From assembly GCF_035634895.1 (NCBI RefSeq), contig NZ_DASQCC010000119.1, positions 34,729-98,728 of the forward strand: a DNA stretch of 64,000 bases, in the 5' to 3' direction. Positions 9,196 through 17,533 of the stretch are shown here, one piece after another. The DNA comes from Actinophytocola sp035634895 (GTDB taxonomy: Bacteria; Actinomycetota; Actinomycetes; Mycobacteriales; Pseudonocardiaceae). The stretch's first letter is position 1. The number at the start of each line of letters is the position of its first letter. Position numbers and translations under genes: made by a program. The notes under the pieces were generated by a model. It was not told the origin of the DNA. It saw only the letters and a program-made list of their open reading frames with translations, and did not search any database.

Positions 9196-10083
9196 GTGCT
9201 GATCGGACTTGGCGCCCCGGTGTCCGGCGCGTGGGCGACCCCGGAGAACCTGGCCGGGTTCACCGCACGGGCGGAGGAACTGGGCTACGACTCGCTGTGG
9301 ACGTTCCAGCGACTGCTGGTCGGCGTGGCCGACCAGCTGGACACGGTGTACCAGAGCGTGCTGGACCCGTTGCTGGCGTTGACCTTCGCCGCCGCGCACA
9401 CCAGCCGGATCCGGTTGGGGGTGGCACTGGTGAACATGCCGTTCGTCTCGCCGGTGTACCTGGCCAAGCAGGCGGCGACGCTGGACGTGCTGTCCGGCGG
9501 CCGCCTCGACCTCGGGCTCGGGGTGGGTTGGTCCTCGACGGAGTTCAGGGCAACGGGGGCGGACCGGGCCCGGCGGGGCGCCCGCGCCGCGGAGTACGTC
9601 AGGGTGCTGCGGACACTGTGGACGGACGACCCCGCGGAGTTCGCCGGCGAGTTCTACACGGTCCCGCCGAGCCGGATGCGTCCCCGGCCGGTGCAGGCCG
9701 GCGGGCCGCCGATCCTGCTGGGCGGCGTGGTGCGGCCGGCACTGGAGCGGGCGGGGCGGCTCGCGGCTGGCTGGCTGAGCCGGAGCGCACACGACCTCGA
9801 CGGCATCGCCGCGGACATCGCGGTCGTCCGGGCGGCGGCGCCGGACCCGTCGGCGGTCCGGGTCGTGGTGCGGGGGGTGGTCCGCCCCGGACCCCGGGAC
9901 GGCCGGCTGTCCGGCACGTACGACGACATCCGCGCGGACACGGCCTGGCTGGCGGAGCAGGGAGTGACCGAGCTGTACTACGACCTCAACTGGGTGCCGG
10001 GCATCGGCGACCCGGACGTGCCCGCCGAGAAGGCGACGACCCTGGCCACGGAGATCGCCGAGGCCCTGGCACCACGACGGTAG
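9196..10083 (+). CDS. F420-dependent LLM-class oxidoreductase
   Basis: A 295-residue luciferase-like (LLM) TIM-barrel protein of the F420-dependent type (TIGR03619-like). Typical features are the N-terminal strand LIGLGAP, AEELGYDSLWTFQRLLV, the segment SRIRLGVALVNMPFVSPVYLAKQAATLD (here split: SRIRLGVALVNMPF and SPVYLAKQAATLD) and LDLGLGVGW near residue 105. Such enzymes transfer hydride between F420H2 and a small organic substrate in the cytoplasm. GTG at 9196 is the only sensible start; the ribosome site is weak. It stands alone between the nuclease terminator and the APC permease gene. Substrate unknown. Confidence 0.87.
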   Translation: MLIGLGAPVSGAWATPENLAGFTARAEELGYDSLWTFQRLLVGVADQLDTVYQSVLDPLLALTFAAAHTSRIRLGVALVNMPFVSPVYLAKQAATLDVLSGGRLDLGLGVGWSSTEFRATGADRARRGARAAEYVRVLRTLWTDDPAEFAGEFYTVPPSRMRPRPVQAGGPPILLGGVVRPALERAGRLAAGWLSRSAHDLDGIAADIAVVRAAAPDPSAVRVVVRGVVRPGPRDGRLSGTYDDIRADTAWLAEQGVTELYYDLNWVPGIGDPDVPAEKATTLATEIAEALAPRR

Positions 10084-10308
10084 CCGCGGGGGTTGCCCTC
10101 GCCGTGCCGGATGCCGCGAACCGCACATTCAGGACACACGCGACCCCAACGGAAGCGGGCGTCCGACGTCTCGCGGGCAGTGGGCCGTCGCGGGGTGCAC
10201 CCTGCGGCATCGGGCCGGGCGGATTCGGCCGGGTCCGCCAACATCCGGTCGCTCGATCAGGCATGCTGTGCGGCGCGGGTGACGGCCCGCAGGGGTGGAG
10301 GGGATTCG

Positions 10309-12276
10309 ATGGACGCGAAGACGGCTCAGCAGTTCGCCGTGCCGGCCAGTGTGGGTAGTCCGGCCAAGGTGACGCAGCCGCGCGGTCTCGGCAAGTGGCT
10401 GCTGCACCACCAGGTCGCGCCGGTCGGTCCAGAATCCGGCGAGGGGCACGGCAAGCCGCAGCCCTGGTGGAAGGTCATGTGCCTCACCGGCGTCGACTAC
10501 TTCTCCACGCTCTCCTACCTCCCCGCCATCGCCGCGCTGGCCGCGGGCGCGCTCTCGCCGCTCGCCACGCTGCTGATCGTCGCGCTCACGCTGTTCGGCA
10601 TGCTCCCCATGTACCGCCGCGTCGCCCGCGAGTCGCCGCACGGCCAGGGCTCCGTCGCCATGCTCGAGAACCTGCTTCCCTTCTGGCGCGGCAAGATCTT
10701 CGTCCTGGTGCTGCTCGGCTTCGTGGCCACCTCGTGGATCATCACGATCACGCTGTCGGCCGCGGACGCGTCGGTGCACATGGTCGAGAACCCCGGCTTC
10801 CCGAGCTTCCTGCACGGCCACGAGGTACTCATCACGGTCCTGCTGCTCGTCATCCTCGGCGGCGTCTTCCTGCTCGGCTTCTCCGAGGCCATCGGCGTCG
10901 CGATCCCGCTCGTCGCGATCTTCCTGCTGCTCAACGCGGTCATCGTCGGCGTCGGCCTGGTCGACGTCTTCGACACCCCGGACGCGTTCTCCGGCTGGGT
11001 CGACCGGCTCACCGAGCACGGCTCCGGCTTCTTCGACATCGCCGGGCCGGCCGTGGTCGCGTTCCCGCTGCTGGTGCTGGGGCTGTCCGGCTTCGAGACC
11101 GGCGTCAGCATGATGCCGCTGATCAAGGCCGACAACTCGGAGCAGAAGGTTCGCAACACCGGCCGGCTGCTGGCCACCGCCGCGCTGGTCATGTCCGTGT
11201 ACCTGATCGCGACCAGCTTCATCACGACCGTGCTCATCCCCGCCAAGGAGTTCGAGGAGGGCGGCGCGGCCAACGGCCGGGCGCTGGCCTACCTCGCGCA
11301 CGAGCACCTCGGTGCGGCGTTCGGCACGATCTACGACGTCTCCAGCATCCTGATCCTGTGGTTCGCGGGTGCCTCCGCGATGGCCGGACTGATCAACATC
11401 GTGCCGCGGTACCTGCCCGCGTACGGCATGGCGCCGGAGTGGGGCCGGGCCGTACGGCCGGTCGTGCTCGTCTACACGGTGATCAGCATCGGCATCACGC
11501 TCCTGTTCGGCGCGGACGTCAACGCGCAGGCCGGGGCGTACGCGACCGGGATCCTCGCGATGATGGTGTCCGGCGCGGTCGCGGTGACGATCTCCGCGTT
11601 CCGCAAGGGCAACAAGATCGCCGGCACCGCGTTCACCGTGCTCACGGCGGTCCTGCTGTACGCGCTGGTCGAGAACGTGATCGAGAAGCCGGACGGCATC
11701 GCGATCTCCGCCGCGTTCATCGCCGGCATCGTCGTCGTGTCGCTGGTCTCGCGGGTCACCCGCACGACCGAGCTGCGGGTCGAGAGCATCGAGTTCGACG
11801 AGACCGCCCGCCGCTTCGTCACCGAGAACATCGAGCACGACGGCCGCCTCGACATCGTCGCCAACAAACGGCAGAAGGGCGACGAGGCCGAGTACTCGGC
11901 CAAGGAGTCCGAACAGCGCGGCCTGAACCCCCTGCCCGGCGCGGCGGACGTGCTGTTCCTGGAGATCGACGTGGTGGACCCGTCGGAGTTCAGCGACGTC
12001 CTCCAGGTGCGCGGCCGGACCGTGGGCCCGCACCGCATCCTGCGCGCCGAGGCCCCGGCCGTCCCGAACGCGATCGCGTCGATCCTGCTGGCACTGCGCG
12101 ACACGACCGACGTGCGGCCGCAGTGCCACTTCGAGTGGTCGGAGGGCAACCCGCTCGGCCACCTGTTCCGCTACCTGATCCTCGGCCGGGGCGACACGCC
12201 ACCGGTGGTGCGGGAGATCATCCGCCAACACGAGGAGGACCCCGCGCGACGGCCGGGGATCCACGTGGGCGGCTAA
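10309..12276 (+). CDS. APC-superfamily permease with cytosolic C-terminal domain
   Basis: A 655-residue secondary transporter. After a roughly 55-residue cytosolic N-terminus, the protein has about twelve hydrophobic segments between residues 60 and 490 (for example YFSTLSYLPAIAALAAGALS and ILILWFAGASAMAGLINIV), in the arrangement of amino acid/polyamine permeases. The last 150 residues are soluble and start with TELRVESIEFDETARRF, an uncommon extension that could be regulatory. ATG 10309 has a GGAGGGG ribosome site 5 bases upstream; longer open frame to 10093 has none and is rejected. The gene converges with the next oxidoreductase, their stop codons overlapping by four bases. Substrate unknown; amino acids or cations are both possible. 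Confidence 0.85.
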   Translation: MDAKTAQQFAVPASVGSPAKVTQPRGLGKWLLHHQVAPVGPESGEGHGKPQPWWKVMCLTGVDYFSTLSYLPAIAALAAGALSPLATLLIVALTLFGMLPMYRRVARESPHGQGSVAMLENLLPFWRGKIFVLVLLGFVATSWIITITLSAADASVHMVENPGFPSFLHGHEVLITVLLLVILGGVFLLGFSEAIGVAIPLVAIFLLLNAVIVGVGLVDVFDTPDAFSGWVDRLTEHGSGFFDIAGPAVVAFPLLVLGLSGFETGVSMMPLIKADNSEQKVRNTGRLLATAALVMSVYLIATSFITTVLIPAKEFEEGGAANGRALAYLAHEHLGAAFGTIYDVSSILILWFAGASAMAGLINIVPRYLPAYGMAPEWGRAVRPVVLVYTVISIGITLLFGADVNAQAGAYATGILAMMVSGAVAVTISAFRKGNKIAGTAFTVLTAVLLYALVENVIEKPDGIAISAAFIAGIVVVSLVSRVTRTTELRVESIEFDETARRFVTENIEHDGRLDIVANKRQKGDEAEYSAKESEQRGLNPLPGAADVLFLEIDVVDPSEFSDVLQVRGRTVGPHRILRAEAPAVPNAIASILLALRDTTDVRPQCHFEWSEGNPLGHLFRYLILGRGDTPPVVREIIRQHEEDPARRPGIHVGG

Positions 12277-13124
12277 CCCGGTAGCAGCGCGTCGCCCAGC
12301 TCACGCCACCACGGCAGCGCGGACTCACCCGGCTGGACGCCGATCACCTGCACGGCCACGTGGTCGGCACCGGCGGCCACGTGCCCGTGCAGTTTCTTGG
12401 CGATCGTGTCCAGGTCGCCCCAGAAGACCATGTCGTCGATGATCCGGTCGCTGCCGCCGCCGGCGATCTCGTCCGCCGAGTAACCCAGGCGCCGGTACTT
12501 CGCGACGTTGAACCGGGTCGTCAGGTAGCGGTGCAGGTGCTCGCGGGCGACCGCACGTGCCCTGGCCGGGTCCGTCTCGAACAGGACCGGGTGCTCGACG
12601 CCCAGGAAGGCGTCCGCGCCCAGGATCTCGCGTGCCTGCGCGGTGTGCGCCACGTTCACGTGGTACGTGTGCGCGCCGGCCGCCCGGTCGCGGGCCAGTC
12701 CCAGCATCTTCGGGCCGTAGGCGGCCAGGACGCGGGGCACCGGCGCGTCGAACGCGTCCAGCTCGTCCAGGTACCCGGTCGTCGCCGCCAGTGGGGTGGT
12801 GCCCGGCAGGCCCTGGCTGATGCCGAGGCCGAGCAGGTGCCGGCCGGGGTAGGCCGCGGCGAGCAGCGCGGCGCCGCCGTGGGTCGCACGGGCCGATCGG
12901 GCCGGGATCTGGGCTATCCCGTTCACGACGTGGATCCGTTCGGTCGCGGCGAGCAGGAAGCCGGCCTGCGAGAACGCCTCGCGTCCGCCGACCTCGGGGA
13001 ACCAGAACGCCCGCCAGCCCCGTTCCTCCAGCTCCCGCACGGAGTCGCGCATCAGCGCGGGTGGCTGGTGCTCGAAGTCGAACGTGTAGACCCCGAACCT
13101 CCCGAGGCCTCCGATGGTGCTCAT
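12273..13124 (-). CDS. F420-dependent LLM-class oxidoreductase (TIGR03620-like)
   Basis: A 283-residue luciferase-like protein. The N-terminus GRFGVYTFDFEHQPPALM and RDSVRELEERGWRAFWFPEVGGREAF place it in the short LLM group annotated TIGR03620. ERIHVVNGIAQIPARS and HLLGLGISQGLPG are the usual barrel segments. ATG 13124 is preceded by GGAGGAG; the longer frame to 13238 overlaps the upstream ArsR gene and is not used. It lies 10 bases downstream of the ArsR gene and is probably co-transcribed and repressed by it. Its stop overlaps the permease stop on the other strand. Confidence 0.88.
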   Translation of the reverse strand: MSTIGGLGRFGVYTFDFEHQPPALMRDSVRELEERGWRAFWFPEVGGREAFSQAGFLLAATERIHVVNGIAQIPARSARATHGGAALLAAAYPGRHLLGLGISQGLPGTTPLAATTGYLDELDAFDAPVPRVLAAYGPKMLGLARDRAAGAHTYHVNVAHTAQAREILGADAFLGVEHPVLFETDPARARAVAREHLHRYLTTRFNVAKYRRLGYSADEIAGGGSDRIIDDMVFWGDLDTIAKKLHGHVAAGADHVAVQVIGVQPGESALPWWRELGDALLPG

Positions 13125-13134
13125 TCTCCTCCTG

Positions 13135-13464
13135 TCAGAGCGTCCGGCCGAGAACCGCGACGAGGGCGGCGATCCGCCGCTCGTCGCGCCTGTAGTGCGT
13201 CCACTTGCCCACCCGCGTCGAAACCACCAGGCCGGCACGCTCCAGCTCGGCCAGGTACGCCGAGACCGTCGACTGGGCCAGCCCCACCTTCGCCTGGATG
13301 TGCGTCACGCAGACCCCGACCTCGTTCGGGTCGGCGATGGCGCCGTCGAGCCGGAAGTTGCGCTCCGGCTCACGCAGCCAGGTCAGCAGCTGCAGGCGAA
13401 CCGGGTTCGACAGCGCCCGCAGCGCGCGGACGGTCTCCAGATCCGGTGCGTCACTCTCGGCCAC
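13135..13464 (-). CDS. ArsR-family winged-helix regulator
   Basis: A 109-residue ArsR/SmtB-fold repressor. The winged helix is visible: LSNPVRLQLLTWL, VGLAQSTVSAYLAELERAGLV as recognition region, and VVSTRVGKWTHYRRDERR as wing. The classic metal box ELCVCDL is absent; instead the loop reads EVGVCVTHIQAKV with one Cys, so sensing may be of redox or an organic ligand rather than of a metal (inference). GTG 13464 is the preferred start; the open frame extends further but codon use changes. It precedes the F420-type oxidoreductase by 10 bases, suggesting a detoxification pair. Confidence 0.85.
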   Translation of the reverse strand: MAESDAPDLETVRALRALSNPVRLQLLTWLREPERNFRLDGAIADPNEVGVCVTHIQAKVGLAQSTVSAYLAELERAGLVVSTRVGKWTHYRRDERRIAALVAVLGRTL

Positions 13465-13477
13465 GACACCATAGTAG

Positions 13478-13497
13478 CGACGTTTCGAAGATTGTCG
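13478..13497. promoter_or_regulatory. Candidate ArsR operator
   Basis: Imperfect dyad CGAC-N12-GTCG centred on TTCGAA, 14 bases upstream of the ArsR GTG start. Short and imperfect, so only a candidate. Confidence 0.4.
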
Positions 13498-13561
13498 ATA
13501 TGAGAGACAGGACTCCGGAACGACCTTGACTTCACGTGTGGACGGTGGCTGAGATGGGTCA

Positions 13562-14614
13562 GTGATCGCCGAGACGGAGCCGCAGGTGACCCTCGACTCG
13601 GTGACGTTCCGACTACCCGACGCCGACTCCGCGCTCGAAGGCACCCGGCTGCTCCCGGCGCTCTCCCTGCCCGCGGCCGACCTCGACTTCACCTTCACCG
13701 ACCACGCCTGGCACCTCACGCTCCCCCGCCCGCCCGTGCACCGCATGGAGTACCGGTTCCAGCTGCGCCACCTGGCCGGCGACCTGGAGGAGATCTGCGA
13801 CCCCGGCAACCCGCGCCGGGCGCCGGGCGCGTTCGGCGACAAGTCGGTGGTGGAGTTCCCCGACTACCGGGCCCCGGGCTGGCTCACCGCGGTGGGTGCC
13901 GGCGGTGAGGTCACCGACCTGGCCGTCCACGCACCCCTGCTCGACCGGGACATCGCCGTCCGGCTGTGGTCGCCGGCGCCGCCGGCTGAGCCGCTGCCCC
14001 TGCTCGTCACGCACGACGGGCCCGAGTACGACCGGCTCGCGGGCCTCACCACCTACGCCGCCGCGATGATCGCGGCCGGCGAGCTGCCACCGTTCCGCGT
14101 CGCGCTGCTCACGCCCGGCGACCGGGACGACGAGTACGCGGCCAACCCGAGGTACGCGGCCGCCCTGCACCAGCGGGTCATGCCGGCACTGCGCCAGGCG
14201 GTGGCCGTGACGGAACCGGTGGTCGGCATGGGCGCGAGCCTCGGCGGGCTCGCCGTACTGCACGCCCAGCGCGCACTGCCCGGCCTGTTCGGCGGGTTGT
14301 TCCTGCAGTCGGCGTCGTTCCTGACCGTCGACCTCGACCCGCAGGAGCAGCACCGGTTCAGCCGGTTCGGGCAGGTCAGCGTGTACGTGGCGGACGTGCT
14401 GCGCTCGGTGCCGCACCAGACCGTGCCCGTGGTAATGACGTGCGGGCTCGCCGAGGAGAACCTGGCCAACAACCGGCAGATGGCCGCCACACTGGCCAAG
14501 CAGGGCTACGACGTGCGGCTGGTCGAGGTGCCGGACGCGCACAACTACGTCGGCTGGCGCGACGCGTTCGACCCGGCGCTGACCGCGCTGCTCCGTGCCG
14601 TGTGGACAGTCTGA
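13562..14614 (+). CDS. Enterochelin-esterase-like alpha/beta hydrolase
   Basis: A 350-residue protein resembling the Fes/IroE esterase group (COG2382). Residues 1-125 form an early-set beta-sandwich (VTFRLPDADSALEG, MEYRFQLRH), then an esterase-D-like hydrolase domain: PLPLLVTHDGPEYDR, the elbow GMGASLGGLAVL with nucleophile Ser226, LFLQSASFL, and DAHNYVGWRDAF providing the late acidic and His residues. It is cytoplasmic as no signal peptide is seen. GTG 13562 is used. The stop overlaps the ATG of the next esterase gene by one base (TGATG), and an ATP-grasp-like gene follows 10 bases after that, so the three work together. No siderophore genes are nearby, so a substrate other than enterobactin is likely. 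Confidence 0.85.
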   Translation: MIAETEPQVTLDSVTFRLPDADSALEGTRLLPALSLPAADLDFTFTDHAWHLTLPRPPVHRMEYRFQLRHLAGDLEEICDPGNPRRAPGAFGDKSVVEFPDYRAPGWLTAVGAGGEVTDLAVHAPLLDRDIAVRLWSPAPPAEPLPLLVTHDGPEYDRLAGLTTYAAAMIAAGELPPFRVALLTPGDRDDEYAANPRYAAALHQRVMPALRQAVAVTEPVVGMGASLGGLAVLHAQRALPGLFGGLFLQSASFLTVDLDPQEQHRFSRFGQVSVYVADVLRSVPHQTVPVVMTCGLAEENLANNRQMAATLAKQGYDVRLVEVPDAHNYVGWRDAFDPALTALLRAVWTV

Positions 14615-15339
14615 TGCGCCGCGACCAGTACGAGGTCGGCGGCGGCACCGTGATCGCCTACGGCCACTACGGCCGGCCGTTCCTGGTGTTCCCCTCCGAG
14701 CAGGGCCGTGCATGGGACTTCGAGGCCAACGGCATGATCGAGTCGGTCCGGCCCCTGCTGGCGGACGGCCGGGCGAAGCTGTACTGCGTGGACTCGTTCG
14801 ACGCCGAGTCGTGGTCGAACCAGTCGGTGCCGCTGGAGGAACGCGCGCGCCGGCACGGCGTGTACGAGTCGTGGATCCTGAACGACGTCGTGCCGTCGAT
14901 CCACGCCGACTGCGGCGGCCCGGTGGAGATCGCGACGCTCGGCTGTTCGCTCGGCGCGTTCCACGCCGTGCTGTTCGCGCTGCGCCGCGCCGACCTGTTC
15001 CCGCTGGCCATCGGCATGTCCGGCAACTACGACCCGTCGGGCTGGCACGGCTGGGGCGACCGCGGCGAGGCCGCGTACTTCGCGAACCCGGCCGACTTCG
15101 TGCCGAACCTGCACGGCGACCACCTGGACTGGCTGCGCGAGCGGCTCTCCGTGCTGCTGGTCGTCGGGCAGGGGCAGTGGGAGGACACGACCGGCTCGCT
15201 GCCGTCCACCCGGCACTTCGCGCATCTGTTACACGACAAGGGACTGCGCTGCGAGCTGGACGTGTGGGGTCACGACGTGCCGCACGACTGGCCGTCGTGG
15301 CGCGCGCAGCTCGCTCACCACCTACCCCGCTTCTGCTAG
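14614..15339 (+). CDS. Second esterase of the operon, alpha/beta hydrolase
   Basis: A 241-residue esterase-family hydrolase. The start VIAYGHYGRPFLVFPSEQG is followed by KLYCVDSFDAESW, the nucleophile elbow TLGCSLGAFHAV (Ser112), a lid region rich in Trp and Gly (SGWHGWGDRGEA) and the final DVWGHDVPHDWPSW with the catalytic His. It is not a duplicate of the upstream esterase. The ATG overlaps the preceding stop by one base, a sign of translational coupling; a GTG 12 bases earlier is a less likely start. The next gene follows after 9 bases with a strong GGAGG site. Confidence 0.85.
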   Translation: MRRDQYEVGGGTVIAYGHYGRPFLVFPSEQGRAWDFEANGMIESVRPLLADGRAKLYCVDSFDAESWSNQSVPLEERARRHGVYESWILNDVVPSIHADCGGPVEIATLGCSLGAFHAVLFALRRADLFPLAIGMSGNYDPSGWHGWGDRGEAAYFANPADFVPNLHGDHLDWLRERLSVLLVVGQGQWEDTTGSLPSTRHFAHLLHDKGLRCELDVWGHDVPHDWPSWRAQLAHHLPRFC

Positions 15340-15348
15340 GAGGATCGC

Positions 15349-16578
15349 GTGGACCGTACCGAACACCTGCTTGGCCTCCTGCTGGGCACCGAGGAGGACT
15401 GGCCGAGGGCGTTCGAGGAGCTGGTCCGCAGGCTGGGCCCGGTCTCCCACGACGGCGCCGACCACACGCTCGCCACCGAGCGGATCACGATCGAGCCGTT
15501 CGACCTGCGGGCGAAACCGAGGTACCACCTGGTGATCGACCGGCTCGCGTACTGGTACTACGTGCCGCGCGAGTGGCTGAAGAAGGCCGCGCTCATGGAC
15601 GACGTGTACCTGCTGAACAGCCCGTTCACGTTCCAGTCCATGGAGAAGCACGCCGCGTACTGCGCGATGATCCGGCTGGGCCTGAAGGTCCCGGACACCT
15701 GGCTGGTGCCGTACAAGAACCCGGTCGACAACGCGAGGTACGCCTACACCGCGGCGAGGTACAACCAGCCGTTCGACCTGGACGAGATCGCCGAGCGGAT
15801 CGGCTACCCGCTGTACATGAAGCCCTACGACGGCGGCGCGTGGCGTGGCGTGTCCCGCATCCGGGACAACAGGACGCTGAACCAGGCCTACGACCAGTCC
15901 GGCGAGATGCTGATGCACCTGCAGGCGTCGGTCGAGGGCTACGACGTGTTCGCCCGGTCGCTGACGATCGGGCCCGACAGCATGGTGATGAAGTTCCGGC
16001 CGGACCAGCCGATGCACGACCGGTACGCGGTGGACCACGAGTTCCTGTCCCCTGCGGCGGGCGAGGAGGTGCTGACGATCTCCAGGCTGATCAACGCGTT
16101 CTTCCGCTGGGAGTTCAACTCGTGCGAGAGCCTGGTGGTCGGCGGGTCGGTCCACCCGATCGACTACGCCAACGCGTGCCCGGACATCTCGATCACCTCG
16201 CTGCACTACTACTTCCCGTGGGCCATCGGCACCCTGCTGAAGTGGTCGGTGTTCTGCGCGGTGACCGGCCGGCGCCCGAGGCTGGACCTGGACACCCACA
16301 ACTACTTCGCGGTGGCCGACTCGTCCCGCACCTACGACGAGAAGCTGACCGAGTACCGCAAGCTGGCCGACGACTACTTCGAAACCGAGCGCTACCAGGA
16401 ATTCTGCGCGACCGCACTGTCCCATGTGGACGACATGGTCCGCGAGTGGGTCGCCTCCCCCGCCTTCGACGACCTCCTCGTGTCGACCGTCCGGACCACC
16501 TACCCGGCCAAGGAGCACGACCGGTTCGTCGCCCACTTCCGCGGCCTACTGGGCCTCTGGGTGAAGGACAACGCGTAG
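15349..16578 (+). CDS. ATP-grasp-like protein of the esterase operon
   Basis: A 409-residue protein with RimK/ATP-grasp character: an N-terminal domain ending in PFTFQSMEKHAAYCAMIRLG, then GYPLYMKPYDGGAWRGV (the KP lysine and glycine-rich loop of ATP-grasp subdomain A), MLMHLQASVEGYDVFARSL, and a C-terminal segment with WEFNSCESLV and HPIDYANACPD, where the Glu and Asn could be the Mg2+ ligands. Family activity is ATP-dependent carboxylate-amine or carboxylate-thiol ligation. GTG 15349 has AGGAGG 7 bases upstream. Coupled to two esterases, it suggests a ligase/hydrolase pathway making or editing a small peptide-like or ester product. That role is inference; I know of no characterised member. 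Confidence 0.75.
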   Translation: MDRTEHLLGLLLGTEEDWPRAFEELVRRLGPVSHDGADHTLATERITIEPFDLRAKPRYHLVIDRLAYWYYVPREWLKKAALMDDVYLLNSPFTFQSMEKHAAYCAMIRLGLKVPDTWLVPYKNPVDNARYAYTAARYNQPFDLDEIAERIGYPLYMKPYDGGAWRGVSRIRDNRTLNQAYDQSGEMLMHLQASVEGYDVFARSLTIGPDSMVMKFRPDQPMHDRYAVDHEFLSPAAGEEVLTISRLINAFFRWEFNSCESLVVGGSVHPIDYANACPDISITSLHYYFPWAIGTLLKWSVFCAVTGRRPRLDLDTHNYFAVADSSRTYDEKLTEYRKLADDYFETERYQEFCATALSHVDDMVREWVASPAFDDLLVSTVRTTYPAKEHDRFVAHFRGLLGLWVKDNA

Positions 16579-17289
16579 CTCGTCGCGCAGCACGGCCTGG
16601 GTTCGGCGCCACAGGCCGGCGGCCAGCGAGATCCGGGCGACGCCGGCCGCGGCCAGGTCCGGCACGGTCAGCTCGGGCAGCAGGGTGGCGTTCACCGGCG
16701 CGCCGACCTCGGCCACGAAGGACCGCAGCAGCTCGGTCGAGCGGATGAGGATCGGGTACACGCAGTCCGCGCCCGCGTCCAGGTAGGCCCGTGCCCGCGC
16801 CACGCCCTCGGCCAGTGCCGCCGACTGGTCCGCCGCGTGCAGGAACACGTCCACCCGCGCGTTGATCACCAGGTCCTCGCCCGCCGCGGCACGGACCCCG
16901 GCCAGGTACTCGGCCTGCCTGTCCGGCGGGGTCAGGCCGCCGCCCGAGTGGTCGGTGTCCTCCAGGTTGCAGCCCACCGCGCCGGTCGCCAGCAGCCGGC
17001 CGGCCAGCTCGCCGGGCGGCAGCCCGTACCCGGCCTCGGCGTCGACCGTCACGGGCACGTCGACCGCCCGCGTGATCCGGCGAGCCGCGGCGAACATCTC
17101 CTCCACCGCCGCGCCCTCGTGGTCGCGGTAGCCGAGCGACTCGGCCACCGCCGCCGAACTGGTCGCCACCACCGGGAACCCGGCCTCGACGACCAGCCGT
17201 GCGGTCCCCGGGTCCCACACGTTCGGCAGCACGAGCGGCCGGCCCGGCACGTGCAGGGACCGCAGTGTCGAACCGGTCGCTCCGCTCAT
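16546..17289 (-). CDS. Isocitrate lyase/PEP mutase superfamily enzyme
   Basis: A 247-residue TIM-barrel enzyme of the PEP mutase/methylisocitrate lyase superfamily. Markers are VLPNVWDPGTARLVVEAGF at the N-terminus, VTVDAEAGYG (Mg2+ binding Asp/Glu), CNLEDTDHSGGGL and VINARVDVFL. The KKCGH loop of true isocitrate lyase is missing, so this is the short group that cleaves or rearranges unknown C-C or P-C bonded acids, often oxaloacetate hydrolase-like. ATG 17289 follows GGAGACGG. The 3' end overlaps the ATP-grasp gene by 33 bp on the opposite strand. Confidence 0.87.
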   Translation of the reverse strand: MSGATGSTLRSLHVPGRPLVLPNVWDPGTARLVVEAGFPVVATSSAAVAESLGYRDHEGAAVEEMFAAARRITRAVDVPVTVDAEAGYGLPPGELAGRLLATGAVGCNLEDTDHSGGGLTPPDRQAEYLAGVRAAAGEDLVINARVDVFLHAADQSAALAEGVARARAYLDAGADCVYPILIRSTELLRSFVAEVGAPVNATLLPELTVPDLAAAGVARISLAAGLWRRTQAVLRDELRVVLHPEAQ

Positions 17290-17458
17290 CCGCCCCGTCT
17301 CCTTCGCTCGTCGCGTGTTCGTCGCTACTGAGCATGCTCCTCGGTCGACCGGCAGTCGCACGGACCCGCCGGCCGTCCCGCGTGATCGGCCACGGCGGGG
17401 TGTCCTGGCACACATCGGCGTTGGCGCCGCCACACGTTTTGCCCGGAACCGCCGGGAC

Positions 17459-17491
17459 CGTCATCCAGCGTTCATGTCCCGGTCAGGTTGA
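17459..17491 (+). promoter_or_regulatory. Pho-box-like triple 11-bp direct repeat upstream of pit
   Basis: Three consecutive 11-base units, CGTCATCCAGC, GTTCATGTCCC and GGTCAGGTTGA, share the TCA core in register. The actinomycete PhoP box is known to consist of 11-bp direct repeats with a GTTCA-type core. It ends 42 bases before the ATG of the phosphate transporter, the expected place for phosphate control. Confidence 0.6.
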
Positions 17492-17533
17492 GCGTCCGTG
17501 CTGGCAGGTACACCGGACACCGGAGGTGACACC

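Noticed and set aside
10129..12264. 711-codon minus frame opposite the APC permease
   Set aside because: Composition typical of an antisense shadow (Arg/Asp/His-rich) and no start context.
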